64,000 nt of DNA from Psychrobacillus sp048572895 (lineage in GTDB: Bacteria; Bacillota; Bacilli; Bacillales_A; Planococcaceae): NCBI RefSeq assembly GCF_048572895.1, contig NZ_CP183878.1, positions 3,348,001-3,412,000 on the forward strand, read 5' to 3'. Below the pieces are notes generated by a model. That model was not told the DNA's origin. It did no database searches and worked only from the letters and a program-made list of their open reading frames with translations. The first letter of the stretch is position 1, and every line of letters starts with the position of its first letter. The translations under genes were made by a program, and so were the position numbers. Below, in pieces: positions 25,272-34,078 of the stretch.

Positions 25272-26105
25272 TTATTTACTTACAGCTATTGGTGTATCTT
25301 TATAACTAGACCAATCACCCCAACTTCCAACATAAAGCTTAACATTTGGATAGCCAAGTTCATGTAAAGCAAGAATATTGGCACATGCTGTGACACCTGC
25401 TCCACAATACACTACAATTTCTTTTGTAGTTGGGATGTCTTCGAAGACTTGTTTGAGATCTTTCTGTTTTTTGACACGAAGGTCCTTATCCAAAATTTGT
25501 TCCCAAAAAATATTGACGGCACCAGGAATATGTCCAATCTTTTTATATTTTGTTTTCTTTATCCCCGCATAAACTTCTTCTGTTCGTGCATCCACTAATA
25601 AGCGATGCTCGTTCTTTACGTTTTCTAGAACGTTTTTCATATCAACTGCCAATGCTTCGTTTATGACATGGCTAAATGTTCCTTTTTTAGGCGTAGGAAT
25701 GACGGTTGTAACTTCATATCCTTCCTCTATCCACTTTTGAATCGGCTGTTCTAATACATAACAATTAGTATGTCCGAAATACATTAAAAGCCACCAAAGT
25801 CTAGCTGCTGTAGAGCCTCCCGTATTGTCATAAACAATGACCTCTGAATCATTGTTAACACCCGCAAGTGCCAATTTTTCAGTAAATTCGTGTGAATCAG
25901 GGATAGGGTGACGTCCACCATGTTCCAAAATAGAACCGGACAAATCCTCATCTAAATGAAAATAAACTGCCCCAGGAATATGAGCCTGTTCATAATAAAC
26001 ACGGCCAAATTCAGACTTCCCAAAAATAAATTGTGTATCTAAAAAGACTACGTTTGAATTATTTAATTTTTTATTTGCTGCTTCTAATGTAATGATTGCT
26101 GTCAT
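25272..26105 (-). CDS. Sulfurtransferase with two rhodanese domains
   Basis: 277 residues, thiosulfate/3-mercaptopyruvate sulfurtransferase type. An inactive N-terminal rhodanese domain (about 5-125, HIPGAVYFHLDEDLSG) is followed by a catalytic C-terminal one with Cys in VVYCGAGVTACAN. The CGAGVT active loop fits the mercaptopyruvate group somewhat better than thiosulfate enzymes (CRKGVT). Last gene of the operon, 3 bases after the MerR regulator. It may move sulfur for the compound the operon imports, but that is inference. Confidence 0.88.
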   Translation of the reverse strand: MTAIITLEAANKKLNNSNVVFLDTQFIFGKSEFGRVYYEQAHIPGAVYFHLDEDLSGSILEHGGRHPIPDSHEFTEKLALAGVNNDSEVIVYDNTGGSTAARLWWLLMYFGHTNCYVLEQPIQKWIEEGYEVTTVIPTPKKGTFSHVINEALAVDMKNVLENVKNEHRLLVDARTEEVYAGIKKTKYKKIGHIPGAVNIFWEQILDKDLRVKKQKDLKQVFEDIPTTKEIVVYCGAGVTACANILALHELGYPNVKLYVGSWGDWSSYKDTPIAVSK

Positions 26106-26108
26106 AAA

Positions 26109-26957
26109 TCATTTCTCCAATTCTATTGGCAGGATAACTTCAGTTACATATTCATTTACATCTTGTGTACTCCAATTATCAATAATATAGCGTTCGAAGG
26201 AATCTCCTTGGAGGCTAATTTCATGATCTCCTGCCCATTTTTTTAAACGCTCATATACTTGCGGTAATTGCTCATAGCTACCTGTGTGGAGCGTAGTAAT
26301 AACAGCAAAATCACCTATACTATCTGTATGTGGGGAGTTTTCGCTTGAGATGACAGCTGAGTAACAATTAACAGTTTTAATAGTTTTACATAATCGCTGT
26401 TCGAGGTTTTCAAAGTGCAGCATGAAGGGTCCATAAGTATAATAGTTATGCTGACGACAAAATTCAACGAAGGCATTGCTAAAATAGAATTCAGTGTTAT
26501 TGATTTCTTGTGTATCTAGTTCTAGGGTAAATGAAATGGTTTGATAAATAGGCATAGTTTTTAATTCAATCGAAGAAATAATACTCGAATTACAATTCTT
26601 TATATGTTTTCCTTGTTCAATTAGAGTTTTCCATTCTTGTACAGCAAAGTATTTTCTTTTTAAGTTAGCCATTTCTTGCTCAAGAGAAGATAACTCTTTT
26701 TCAAAATAATTGTCTATAGTATTTAATTGATAATGAGTTAATAATGATTTAATGTCATCTAATTTAAATCCTAGTTCTTTATAATATTTAATAAGCGGAA
26801 TCTTTTGGATTTCCACTTCGGTATAGTAGCGGTAATTATTTTCTTCAGAGACTAATGCAGGTTTTAATAAACCAATCTCATCATAGTAACGTAATGTTTT
26901 AATTGAGATACTACAATATTTCGATACTTTTCCAATTGTAAACAGTTCCATTATCAT
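26109..26957 (-). CDS. MerR-family transcriptional regulator with C-terminal effector domain
   Basis: 282 residues. The N-terminal MerR winged helix has FTIGKVSKYCSISIKTLRYYDEIGLLKPA and the wing NNYRYYTEVEIQ, followed by a dimerisation coiled coil (about 75-115). The C-terminal ~150 residues resemble the GyrI/BmrR-type effector-binding fold (TTLHTGSYEQLPQVYERLKKW). Such regulators twist promoters with a 19-20-base spacer, and that promoter is seen before the first gene at about 31715. It is therefore probably the operon's own activator, responding to the transported molecule or a product. Confidence 0.88.
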   Translation of the reverse strand: MIMELFTIGKVSKYCSISIKTLRYYDEIGLLKPALVSEENNYRYYTEVEIQKIPLIKYYKELGFKLDDIKSLLTHYQLNTIDNYFEKELSSLEQEMANLKRKYFAVQEWKTLIEQGKHIKNCNSSIISSIELKTMPIYQTISFTLELDTQEINNTEFYFSNAFVEFCRQHNYYTYGPFMLHFENLEQRLCKTIKTVNCYSAVISSENSPHTDSIGDFAVITTLHTGSYEQLPQVYERLKKWAGDHEISLQGDSFERYIIDNWSTQDVNEYVTEVILPIELEK

Positions 26958-26970
26958 TCACTTCCTAGTG

Positions 26971-27714
26971 CTATAACATTGAAAGAATATGTTGTTTCAT
27001 CCTGAGTAAATCAGGAGAATGCAACCGCTGTTCTTTTTGATCACTTAAAAAATCAACGTGAATTTCTTCTTTAATTTGACCATACGAGGAAGAAATGACA
27101 TAAATTCGATCGGATAGTAACACTGCTTCCTCGATATCATGTGTTATAAATAAGATGGTCACGCCAAATTCTTCTTTAATGGAAAGTAGCCATTTTTGCA
27201 TATTACCTTTTGTAATAGAATCAAGTGCGCCAAACGGTTCATCTAGTAATAAAATTTTTTGAGAAGATATGAACGTCCGCAAGAAATTAGCACGCTGACG
27301 CATACCTCCTGATAATTCGCGTGGGTATTTATTTTCGTAGCCACGAAGTCCAACTTTATCAATTAGTTCATTTGCATGCTGTCGGGAATCTTGCTTATTC
27401 TTTCCTTGTAAATCCAGTGGCAAGACGATATTTTCAAGAATTGTTTTCCATGGAAGTAGTAGGTCTTTTTGTTGCATATAACCAATTGTATCACTAATAG
27501 ATAGAACCCCAGTAGTCACCTCCTGAAGTCCGGCAACAATATTAAAAATTGTACTTTTCCCGCTGCCACTAGGTCCAAGAAGGCTAACAAACTCTCCTTC
27601 TTGGACATGCATTGAAATATTGCGCAGTACTTCTTTTTCCGAATAGCTTTTCCCAACATTTTGTAGAGAGATAATTGTGTTAGGTTTTCTATATTTCCCT
27701 ATTGGCTGAGCCAT
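26971..27714 (-). CDS. ABC transporter ATP-binding protein (SsuB/TauB/ThiZ type)
   Basis: 247 residues with Walker A GPSGSGKST, Q loop GYMQQKDLLLPW, signature LSGGMRQRANFLR, Walker B ILLLDEPFGALD and switch His in FITHDIEE. It energises the permease encoded 15 bases upstream. This subfamily serves sulfonate, taurine, nitrate and thiamin-pyrimidine importers; the NMT1/THI5-type binding protein favours a pyrimidine-like substrate. Confidence 0.9.
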   Translation of the reverse strand: MAQPIGKYRKPNTIISLQNVGKSYSEKEVLRNISMHVQEGEFVSLLGPSGSGKSTIFNIVAGLQEVTTGVLSISDTIGYMQQKDLLLPWKTILENIVLPLDLQGKNKQDSRQHANELIDKVGLRGYENKYPRELSGGMRQRANFLRTFISSQKILLLDEPFGALDSITKGNMQKWLLSIKEEFGVTILFITHDIEEAVLLSDRIYVISSSYGQIKEEIHVDFLSDQKEQRLHSPDLLRMKQHILSML

Positions 27715-27729
27715 TTGTAAATCCCCTTT

Positions 27730-28482
27730 CTACTCCCAATGGGTTACCTTTTTTGCACATAAATCAATTAAGTAAATAACAATTATACTCAAGATAACGA
27801 TGACAAAAATAGAAGCAAACATTTTATCCAATTCATAAGCACTTTTTGCACGAACCATATATACGCCTATTCCTTTTAATCCTCCCATCCATTCACTAAT
27901 CACCGCAGTCATAATCATATATGTAGCCGCAATCTTCAGACCCGAGAAAAAGTTAACCATTGCAGAAGGTAACTTTAAATGGAACAGTACTTGCATTTTG
28001 TTTGCTTTCATTGTTTTAAATAAATTGATGAAGTCTTGGTCTACTTTTTGAAAACCATCAATAAGGCTAACAGCAATTGGGAAAAAACAAACTAGTACAA
28101 TGATTAAAACTTTAGGTAAAATACCAAATCCGAACCAAATCATAATAATAGGAGCGATAGCAATTGTTGGGACGGTTTGTGAAATAATTAATAAAGGATA
28201 GAGAGATTTTTTTACAATTGTAAAACTATCCATCAAAACGCTTAATAGAAAAGCAAGTAAAATAGCTAAAATAAAGCCTAAAAATGATTCGATTACTGTA
28301 ATTTTTGTATGATCTAGAATAGTAGGTAGATCAGATGTTAGCGCAGACACAACATTCGTTGGTGCCGGTAAAATATAGTTGGGAATATTCCAAATTACTA
28401 CAGTCATTTGCCATGCAACGAGCACAAAGACAATTGTTAATAATGGATATAGATTATTTTGCAGTCGTTGTAAAGCATTCAA
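27730..28482 (-). CDS. ABC transporter permease (SsuC/ThiX type)
   Basis: 250 residues, six hydrophobic spans, BPD_transp_1 fold. The cytoplasmic coupling loop reads LFKTMKANKMQVLFHLKLPSA with a GLKI(A)A continuation, as in SsuC/TauC/ThiX. It would form a homodimeric channel with the ATPase downstream. It is separated from the kinase-like gene upstream by about 60 bases. Confidence 0.9.
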   Translation of the reverse strand: MNALQRLQNNLYPLLTIVFVLVAWQMTVVIWNIPNYILPAPTNVVSALTSDLPTILDHTKITVIESFLGFILAILLAFLLSVLMDSFTIVKKSLYPLLIISQTVPTIAIAPIIMIWFGFGILPKVLIIVLVCFFPIAVSLIDGFQKVDQDFINLFKTMKANKMQVLFHLKLPSAMVNFFSGLKIAATYMIMTAVISEWMGGLKGIGVYMVRAKSAYELDKMFASIFVIVILSIIVIYLIDLCAKKVTHWE

Positions 28483-28543
28483 GTTAGTTCATTCCTTTAC
28501 TATGTAGATTCATCAAGTGTTGAACTTGTTTCCTTTTCCTATA

Positions 28544-29707
28544 TCAGTAAGTGTTTGGAGATAGAGTATTTACCACTTCTTTTAGTAATTGCTTTCCTTG
28601 AAGGCTGTTAAACCATTTTGCATGCCCCAATAAAAATGTATAATATGCCAAATCTGCATCTTCGTTAGATTTCGTAATACGTACAAAATAATCAATCTCA
28701 CTCAAGGCAAAATCCGTGTGCACAATGGGTAAGATAGTCAGCAGTGCTTGTTTTTCAGTTTCTGATAAGCTTCTTACTGATGTGTATCCTTCAAGTAAAG
28801 CTTTAACATCTTGGAAATGGACCAAATTATCTTTGTCTGTTTCCATTTCCAGCCATGTCACTACATTTCGTTCAAGCGCAGTCGCCAAGTCATAAACAGC
28901 CGATGTAACATTACTTAATCCAAAATCTAAAACCATAGATACCTCCGCATTAAATGAATGATCTGTCCACAGTAAATTAGAGGCATGCCAGTCGTTATGC
29001 GTCCATAGAGGGCGCAATTTTTTCATATAAGGAACGAATTTTTTGTAAAATGGAAATAGCTCCTGTTGGAAATCTAGTTCCCAGTCGCGACCTGCTAGAT
29101 ATCGGGCTAAGCCAGGTCGACTTTTAGCAAATTTTTTCGTTGCCTCTATAGGGTCTTCTGTATTCCAAATTTCAAAGCATGAAACAAGAGGTCGCACTTT
29201 TCTCTCGGGTGCATCATAGGAAGAACTTGCAAGATGCATCTTGGCTAACATTTCACCTGCTGCAAATGCATGTTTATCAGACATGAAAGGGGACCATGAA
29301 ACAGCATCTTGGTATACATCAACCCCCGTTCCGAGTAAATGAATTTCGTATGTCCATTCACCGATTGTAAAGGCAGTATTTTTATCAGCTCCAGTAACAA
29401 CTTCACTAACAGGAAGTCCTTGTTTATATAAATGACTTAAAATACCGTGTTCTTCTTTTAATCCTTCTACGTCTCGGATGTCCCTAGAATGACGTTTAAT
29501 AAAATACTTTTCCCCATCAATTAATGCGATTGTTGCGCTTGAAAATGGACGAGGGCTATGCCAAAGTAGAGTCGTTACTTCATTGAATTGTGGAAAAAAT
29601 GATAATAGCTGTGTTACTTCCTCCATGTTCATCGTCATCCATGTTCGCTCAACAGCATCCTTACCCATACCGTGACTTTTTATGTTTTCTATATGATTTG
29701 TTGTCAT
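28544..29707 (-). CDS. Aminoglycoside-phosphotransferase-family small-molecule kinase
   Basis: 387 residues with an APH/choline-kinase fold. Catalytic loop WTHNDWHASNLLW (HxDxxxxN) and metal loop MVLDFGLSN are intact, and an N-lobe Lys is in KYFIKRHSRD, so the kinase should be active. It overlaps the upstream gene by 4 bases (ATGA). Families with this fold phosphorylate antibiotics, thiamin, choline, homoserine and others. In this operon a kinase for the imported pyrimidine- or thiamin-like compound is the simplest reading, by inference. Confidence 0.82.
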   Translation of the reverse strand: MTTNHIENIKSHGMGKDAVERTWMTMNMEEVTQLLSFFPQFNEVTTLLWHSPRPFSSATIALIDGEKYFIKRHSRDIRDVEGLKEEHGILSHLYKQGLPVSEVVTGADKNTAFTIGEWTYEIHLLGTGVDVYQDAVSWSPFMSDKHAFAAGEMLAKMHLASSSYDAPERKVRPLVSCFEIWNTEDPIEATKKFAKSRPGLARYLAGRDWELDFQQELFPFYKKFVPYMKKLRPLWTHNDWHASNLLWTDHSFNAEVSMVLDFGLSNVTSAVYDLATALERNVVTWLEMETDKDNLVHFQDVKALLEGYTSVRSLSETEKQALLTILPIVHTDFALSEIDYFVRITKSNEDADLAYYTFLLGHAKWFNSLQGKQLLKEVVNTLSPNTY

Positions 29708-30633
29708 AACGTACGCTCAGCTGGTAGGAATTTATTAGTGTAGGCGGTTTTCCAACCATCTTTATTGCGTAAAATCTGATGCCTTACTAACCAATCTGAA
29801 TAATCATGCATTAACTCTTCACGCTGTTGCCCCCACTCTTTATTGTGTAACCAACTCTGTGCTATTAAGGGTAAAGAGCGTTGTATTAAATATGCCGGGA
29901 AATACGGAATTGTTTTTTCATAAATCGATTCAGCTAGGTTAGGCTGTTTTGCTATTGTTAAATACCCACGTGCGGTAACTTCCAAAAATTGTTCGACTAA
30001 TTCAGGGTTTGCATTGGCAAATTGTTCATTTGCCCCGAGTAAATAGCTATGATATTTAGGTGCACCAATTGAATCAACTGGCCAAATTATTCGCTCTTCA
30101 ACTGGTACGCTAGAGTCGAGCAATAACTCCCAGCCCCAGTAACTACCAAATGTCGCATCTGCCACGCCGTTTGCTAAGTCGTGTGCCTCCAATTCACGAG
30201 CACCTGCATCTACAACTTCAAATTCTGGAACTCCTCCATTTGCACTAATTAAATGCTTTACCATAGCTAACCCACGGGGTGTTGGATTCATCGCAATACG
30301 CTTTCCTGATAAATCGGCTGGATTCTCAATGCCAGTGCTTCTTACGGTTTGAATTGTTTCCATACCACCGTGATTAATTGCAGCAATACCAATAACTGAC
30401 GTTTCTAAAACCTTTTCACGTAATACAAGTAAACGATTTGTTGGGAATATACCAAAATGTGCTTGCTGCGTGTTTAAATAAGTTAATGTGTCGCCACGTG
30501 CTGCATCATAGCACGTGAACTCTACATCTAATCCAATTTCTTCATACCACCCTTGCTCTCGTGCATAATAAAAACCTGCTGAATTTGTCCATGGGTGGAA
30601 ATATTCAAGTACTACTCTAATATGTTGTGTCAT
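29704..30633 (-). CDS. NMT1/THI5-like protein without signal peptide
   Basis: 309 residues from ATG 30633 (MTQHIRVVLEYFHPWTNSAG), supported by AAGGAGATGACATCA. It has the two-lobed SsuA/THI5 fold: LEYFHPWTNSAGFYYAREQGWYEEIGLDVEF, GKRIAMNPTPRG and GSYWGWELLL. Unlike its paralogue upstream it begins directly with the fold, with no signal peptide or lipobox, so it should be cytoplasmic. It could be an intracellular binding protein or an enzyme like fungal THI5 (pyrimidine synthase), or it could associate with the lipoprotein by another route. Confidence 0.82.
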   Translation of the reverse strand: MTQHIRVVLEYFHPWTNSAGFYYAREQGWYEEIGLDVEFTCYDAARGDTLTYLNTQQAHFGIFPTNRLLVLREKVLETSVIGIAAINHGGMETIQTVRSTGIENPADLSGKRIAMNPTPRGLAMVKHLISANGGVPEFEVVDAGARELEAHDLANGVADATFGSYWGWELLLDSSVPVEERIIWPVDSIGAPKYHSYLLGANEQFANANPELVEQFLEVTARGYLTIAKQPNLAESIYEKTIPYFPAYLIQRSLPLIAQSWLHNKEWGQQREELMHDYSDWLVRHQILRNKDGWKTAYTNKFLPAERTL

Positions 30634-30646
30634 TGATGTCATCTCC

Positions 30647-31651
30647 TTATTCTTGAGCCGGTAAAAACTCATTTGTAAATGCTTTATCTGTATTTAAGTC
30701 AGTTGTAATTAAGTTATTATCTTTCATGAACTTTGCATAGTTAGCCCAAACTTCTTCTTTCATAATGCCCCACTGAGAAGCTTCCGCTTGATACTGGCTA
30801 GTTAAGAATTTTTGACTTTCTAACGCTAACTCACGATCAATTTCAGGTGCATAATTTAGTAATATATCTACACTCTCTTCGGGATGATCAATGGCATATT
30901 GATAGCCTTTCGTTGTAGCCTCTAAGAATGCTTTAATCTTCTCTGGATTACTTTGGATTAATTTATTGTTCGAAATGAGCAAAGGTGTATAGTAATCAAA
31001 AATTGGGTTTAAGCTTGCCACAGAAATATAGTTTAAATCGAGACCGCGTAGTTTTGCTTCAATACCAGTCCAACCTTCGAAGACCCATGCAAAGTCAGTA
31101 TTTTTTTCTGTTGCTGCAAAGAAATCATCGCTGCCTATATTAGCAATTTGCAATGAATTAAAATCTGCGCCCGCATCAGCCATTACCGATTTCAAAATAG
31201 CCTCTTCAGAAGCAGACCCCCAGCCACCATATACTTTCCCTTCAAAATCACTTACTTCAGAAATATTTTTACTAGCAGGTGCCGCAAATCCAGATGTGTT
31301 ATGCTGAATAATCGTAGAGATTGCTTGAATTGGAAGTGGATCTTCACTTGTTAAAGCATATGTTACATCTTCTTGATAGCTCACACCAAAGTCGCCTTTT
31401 CCGACTGCAACTAGCGTAGCAGAAGAGCCTTCAGCGGGTTGAATAATTTCAACATCCAGTCCAGCTTCTTCATAATATCCATTTTCAAGAGCTACATATA
31501 ATCCAGTATGGTTTGTATTAGGTGTCCAATCTAAAATTACCGTTGTTCGGTCAAGTGTTCCGTCGCTAGTAGAATCTATTTCAGCACCGTTACTGCAACC
31601 TGCAATAATAACTGTCAAAATGGAAATAAAAAGAAATAGTCTTTTTTTCAT
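30647..31651 (-). CDS. NMT1/THI5-like ABC substrate-binding lipoprotein (ThiY-like)
   Basis: 334 residues. Lipoprotein signal MKKRLFLFISILTVIIAGC, lipid Cys19. The mature part opens with TTVILDWTPNTNHTGLYVAL, the hallmark of the NMT1/THI5 group that includes the pyrimidine-binding ThiY, with later VEIIQPAEGSS and VYGGWGSASEE. First gene of the seven-gene operon, 13 bases before the second THI5-like gene. No TPP riboswitch precedes it; control appears to be by MerR. Ligand class (aminopyrimidine or related) is inferred from the family. Confidence 0.87.
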   Translation of the reverse strand: MKKRLFLFISILTVIIAGCSNGAEIDSTSDGTLDRTTVILDWTPNTNHTGLYVALENGYYEEAGLDVEIIQPAEGSSATLVAVGKGDFGVSYQEDVTYALTSEDPLPIQAISTIIQHNTSGFAAPASKNISEVSDFEGKVYGGWGSASEEAILKSVMADAGADFNSLQIANIGSDDFFAATEKNTDFAWVFEGWTGIEAKLRGLDLNYISVASLNPIFDYYTPLLISNNKLIQSNPEKIKAFLEATTKGYQYAIDHPEESVDILLNYAPEIDRELALESQKFLTSQYQAEASQWGIMKEEVWANYAKFMKDNNLITTDLNTDKAFTNEFLPAQE

Positions 31652-31699
31652 ATATACATCTCCTTATACAATAATTCTTATTGGGTTACTATGGTATTG

Positions 31700-31731
31700 A
31701 TTATAAACTCTCCACTATAATGGAAGGTCAA
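31700..31731 (-). promoter_or_regulatory. MerR-type promoter/operator of the THI5-like transport operon
   Basis: Minus strand: -35 TTGACC and -10 TATAAT with an over-long spacer of 20 bases (19 if TTATAA is used). The spacer contains the imperfect dyad ACCTTCCA...TGGAGAGT. This is the geometry on which MerR-family activators work, and the operon encodes one. Confidence 0.72.
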
Positions 31732-31757
31732 CAACTATTTGAAAATTTCAAACCTTT

Positions 31758-31880
31758 AATTATGGGTACCAGTTTCTCACACAATCTGAATACTTTTCTA
31801 TAAAATATCTAAACAAAAAAAAGAAGACCCTTCTCCAAGTTCGTGTTTGGATGTGGGGTCTTCTAATTATTGAATGTTTT
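31758..31880 (-). repeat. Interspersed repeat family R, copy 3 (groEL terminator)
   Basis: Starts AATTATGGGTACCAG and TTCTCACACAAT, then CTATAAAATATCTAAAC and a hairpin with outer stem AGAAGACCC/GGGTCTTCT and inner TCCAA/TTTGGA, ending AATTATTGAATG. The hairpin is the evident terminator of groEL on the minus strand. Confidence 0.65.
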
Positions 31881-31950
31881 TAGTTATTTTGATCATGAGC
31901 TTGATTAAAGGTGAAGCAAGCTAGTATACGAATTTTTCTCAAAAGCTTTT

Positions 31951-33582
31951 TTACATCATGCCGCCCATGCCACCCATATCAGGCATACCCATGCCGCCGC
32001 CTGCTGGTTCTGGAATGTCCGCTACTACTGCTTCAGTAGTTAAGAATAATGCCGCTACAGATGCAGCGTTTTGTAATGCTGAACGAGTTACTTTAGTTGG
32101 ATCTACGATACCTGCGTCGATCATGTTAACCCATTCGCCTGTTGCAGCGTTGAAACCGATACCGACTTCTTCGCGTTTTAAACGATCAACAACGATAGAT
32201 CCTTCAAGACCTGCGTTATTAGCGATTTGACGAACTGGTTCTTCTAATGCACGAAGTACAATTTTCAGACCTGTTGCTACGTCGCCTTCTTTTGTATCAG
32301 CTAATTCAGCAACCTTGTTGTATACGTTCACTAGTGCCGTACCACCACCAGCTACGATACCTTCTTCTACAGCTGCACGAGTTGCGTTTAGTGCATCTTC
32401 AATGCGAAGCTTGCGTTCTTTAAGTTCTGTTTCTGTTGCTGCTCCGACTTTCACTACAGCTACACCACCAGCTAGTTTAGCAAGGCGTTCTTGTAGTTTT
32501 TCTTTGTCGAATTCAGATGTAGTGTCTTCTAATTGAGAACGGATTTGGGTTACACGACCAGCGATGCGATCAGATTCTCCGTTGCCCTCTACGATTGTCG
32601 TATTGTCTTTAGATACAACAACTTTAGATGCGCGACCTAATTGTGTAATATTAGCAGATTTTAAGTCTAAGCCTAAATCTTCTGTAATTACTTCAGCTCC
32701 AGTTAGAACTGCGATATCTTCTAGCATTGCTTTACGACGGTCACCAAATCCTGGAGCTTTAACAGCTACAGCATTGAAAGTTCCACGTAATTTGTTTAAT
32801 ACAAGAGTAGCTAGAGCTTCCCCTTCTACGTCCTCAGAGATTAGTAAAAGTGGTTTTCCTTGTTGTACTACTTGCTCAAGCACAGGAAGAATTTCTTGAA
32901 TGCTTGTGATTTTTTTATCTGTAATTAGAATATATGGATTATCTAAAATAGCTTCCATTTTATCGGAATCTGTTACCATATAAGGAGATGCATATCCACG
33001 GTCGAACTGCATACCTTCTACTACATCAAGTTCTGTAGTGAAGCCTTTAGATTCTTCAATCGTAATAACACCGTCGTTACCAACGCGTTCCATTGCTTCA
33101 GCGATTAAATCACCAACTTCAGAATCTCCTGAAGAAATAGCTGCAACCTGAGCAATAGACTCTTTGCCTTCGATTTGTTTTGAAATTGCTTTTAACTCAG
33201 TAACTGCTGCAGCAACTGCAAGGTCGATCCCTTTACGAATTCCTACTGGGTTCGCACCCGCTGTTACGTTTTTCAATCCTTCACGAATCATAGATTGCGC
33301 AAGTACTGTAGCAGTAGTTGTACCGTCACCAGCGATATCGTTTGTTTTAGAAGCAACCTCTGCTACTAATTTAGCACCCATATTTTCAAATGCATCTTCC
33401 AATTCGATATCTTTTGCAATTGTTACACCATCATTTGTAATAAGTGGTGAACCAAATTTTTTCTCAAGAACAACATTGCGTCCTTTTGGTCCAAGCGTTA
33501 CTTTAACAGCATCTGCAAGTTTATCTACTCCGCGTAGCATTGCGCTACGAGCGTCTTCACTAAATTTAATTTCTTTAGCCAT
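31951..33582 (-). CDS. groEL: Chaperonin GroEL (Hsp60)
   Basis: 543 residues, full length. It forms the 14-subunit ATP-driven folding chamber in the cytoplasm. Visible motifs: AKEIKFSEDARSAMLRGVDK at the start, ATP loop GPKGRNVVLEKKFG, DGTTTATVLAQ, and the Gly/Met C-terminal tail GGMGMPDMGGMGGMM. The ribosome site CAGGAGGTAACTAACAC is strong. Second gene of groES-groEL behind a CIRCE element. Confidence 0.98.
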   Translation of the reverse strand: MAKEIKFSEDARSAMLRGVDKLADAVKVTLGPKGRNVVLEKKFGSPLITNDGVTIAKDIELEDAFENMGAKLVAEVASKTNDIAGDGTTTATVLAQSMIREGLKNVTAGANPVGIRKGIDLAVAAAVTELKAISKQIEGKESIAQVAAISSGDSEVGDLIAEAMERVGNDGVITIEESKGFTTELDVVEGMQFDRGYASPYMVTDSDKMEAILDNPYILITDKKITSIQEILPVLEQVVQQGKPLLLISEDVEGEALATLVLNKLRGTFNAVAVKAPGFGDRRKAMLEDIAVLTGAEVITEDLGLDLKSANITQLGRASKVVVSKDNTTIVEGNGESDRIAGRVTQIRSQLEDTTSEFDKEKLQERLAKLAGGVAVVKVGAATETELKERKLRIEDALNATRAAVEEGIVAGGGTALVNVYNKVAELADTKEGDVATGLKIVLRALEEPVRQIANNAGLEGSIVVDRLKREEVGIGFNAATGEWVNMIDAGIVDPTKVTRSALQNAASVAALFLTTEAVVADIPEPAGGGMGMPDMGGMGGMM

Positions 33583-33621
33583 GTGTTAGTTACCTCCTGA
33601 ATATATTTTTAAGAGTTATTA

Positions 33622-33906
33622 TTAGCCAATTACAGCTAGAACATCGCTTTCGCGTAAAATTAAATAATCATTGTTGTCATATTTCACTTCTGTACCTGAA
33701 TATTTAGAGAAGATGATGCGGTCTCCCTCTTTTACGTCAAGTTCAACGCGAGTGCCGTTTTCAAGTACTCGTCCAGTTCCTGTAGCAACAACATTTCCTT
33801 CTTGCGGTTTTTCTTTAGCAGAGTCTGGAAGTACGATGCCAGATGCTGTTTTTTCCTCAGCTTCGATTAATTCGATTATGATACGATCACCTAATGGTCT
33901 TAACAA
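33622..33906 (-). CDS. groES: Co-chaperonin GroES (Hsp10)
   Basis: 94 residues. MLRPLGDRIIIELIEAEEK, mobile loop EKTASGIVLPDSAKEKPQEG and the C-terminal DYLILRESDVLAVIG are canonical. It forms the heptameric lid for GroEL. First gene of the operon, 39 bases before groEL, with AGGGAGGTAGTTTCACTT upstream. Confidence 0.98.
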   Translation of the reverse strand: MLRPLGDRIIIELIEAEEKTASGIVLPDSAKEKPQEGNVVATGTGRVLENGTRVELDVKEGDRIIFSKYSGTEVKYDNNDYLILRESDVLAVIG

Positions 33907-33947
33907 GTGAAACTACCTCCCTAAAATAGTAAAATTTATTATTATTA

Positions 33948-33974
33948 TTAGCACTCTTACTCTTCGAGTGCTAA
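33948..33974 (-). promoter_or_regulatory. CIRCE operator (HrcA binding site)
   Basis: Perfect TTAGCACTC-N9-GAGTGCTAA inverted repeat between the groES promoter and start. HrcA repressor binds CIRCE and is relieved on heat shock. hrcA itself is not in the window. Confidence 0.97.
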
Positions 33975-33984
33975 CACACTTATA

Positions 33985-34013
33985 ATAATAATTAATCACA
34001 GAACATTTTGCAA
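33985..34013 (-). promoter_or_regulatory. groESL promoter
   Basis: Minus strand -35 TTGCAA (34008-34013), 17-base spacer, -10 TATTAT (33985-33990), immediately upstream of CIRCE. Confidence 0.6.
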
Positions 34014-34078
34014 GTGAGAAAGTATCTTTTTCTTTTATTTCCTATTTCCGATACAATAAAGCTAAACTTCCTGTTGGC

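Noticed and set aside
31652..31760. TPP riboswitch before the THI5-like operon
   Set aside because: Looked for the THI-box blocks (CTGAGA, ACCTGA) and did not find them; a MerR-type promoter occupies the site.
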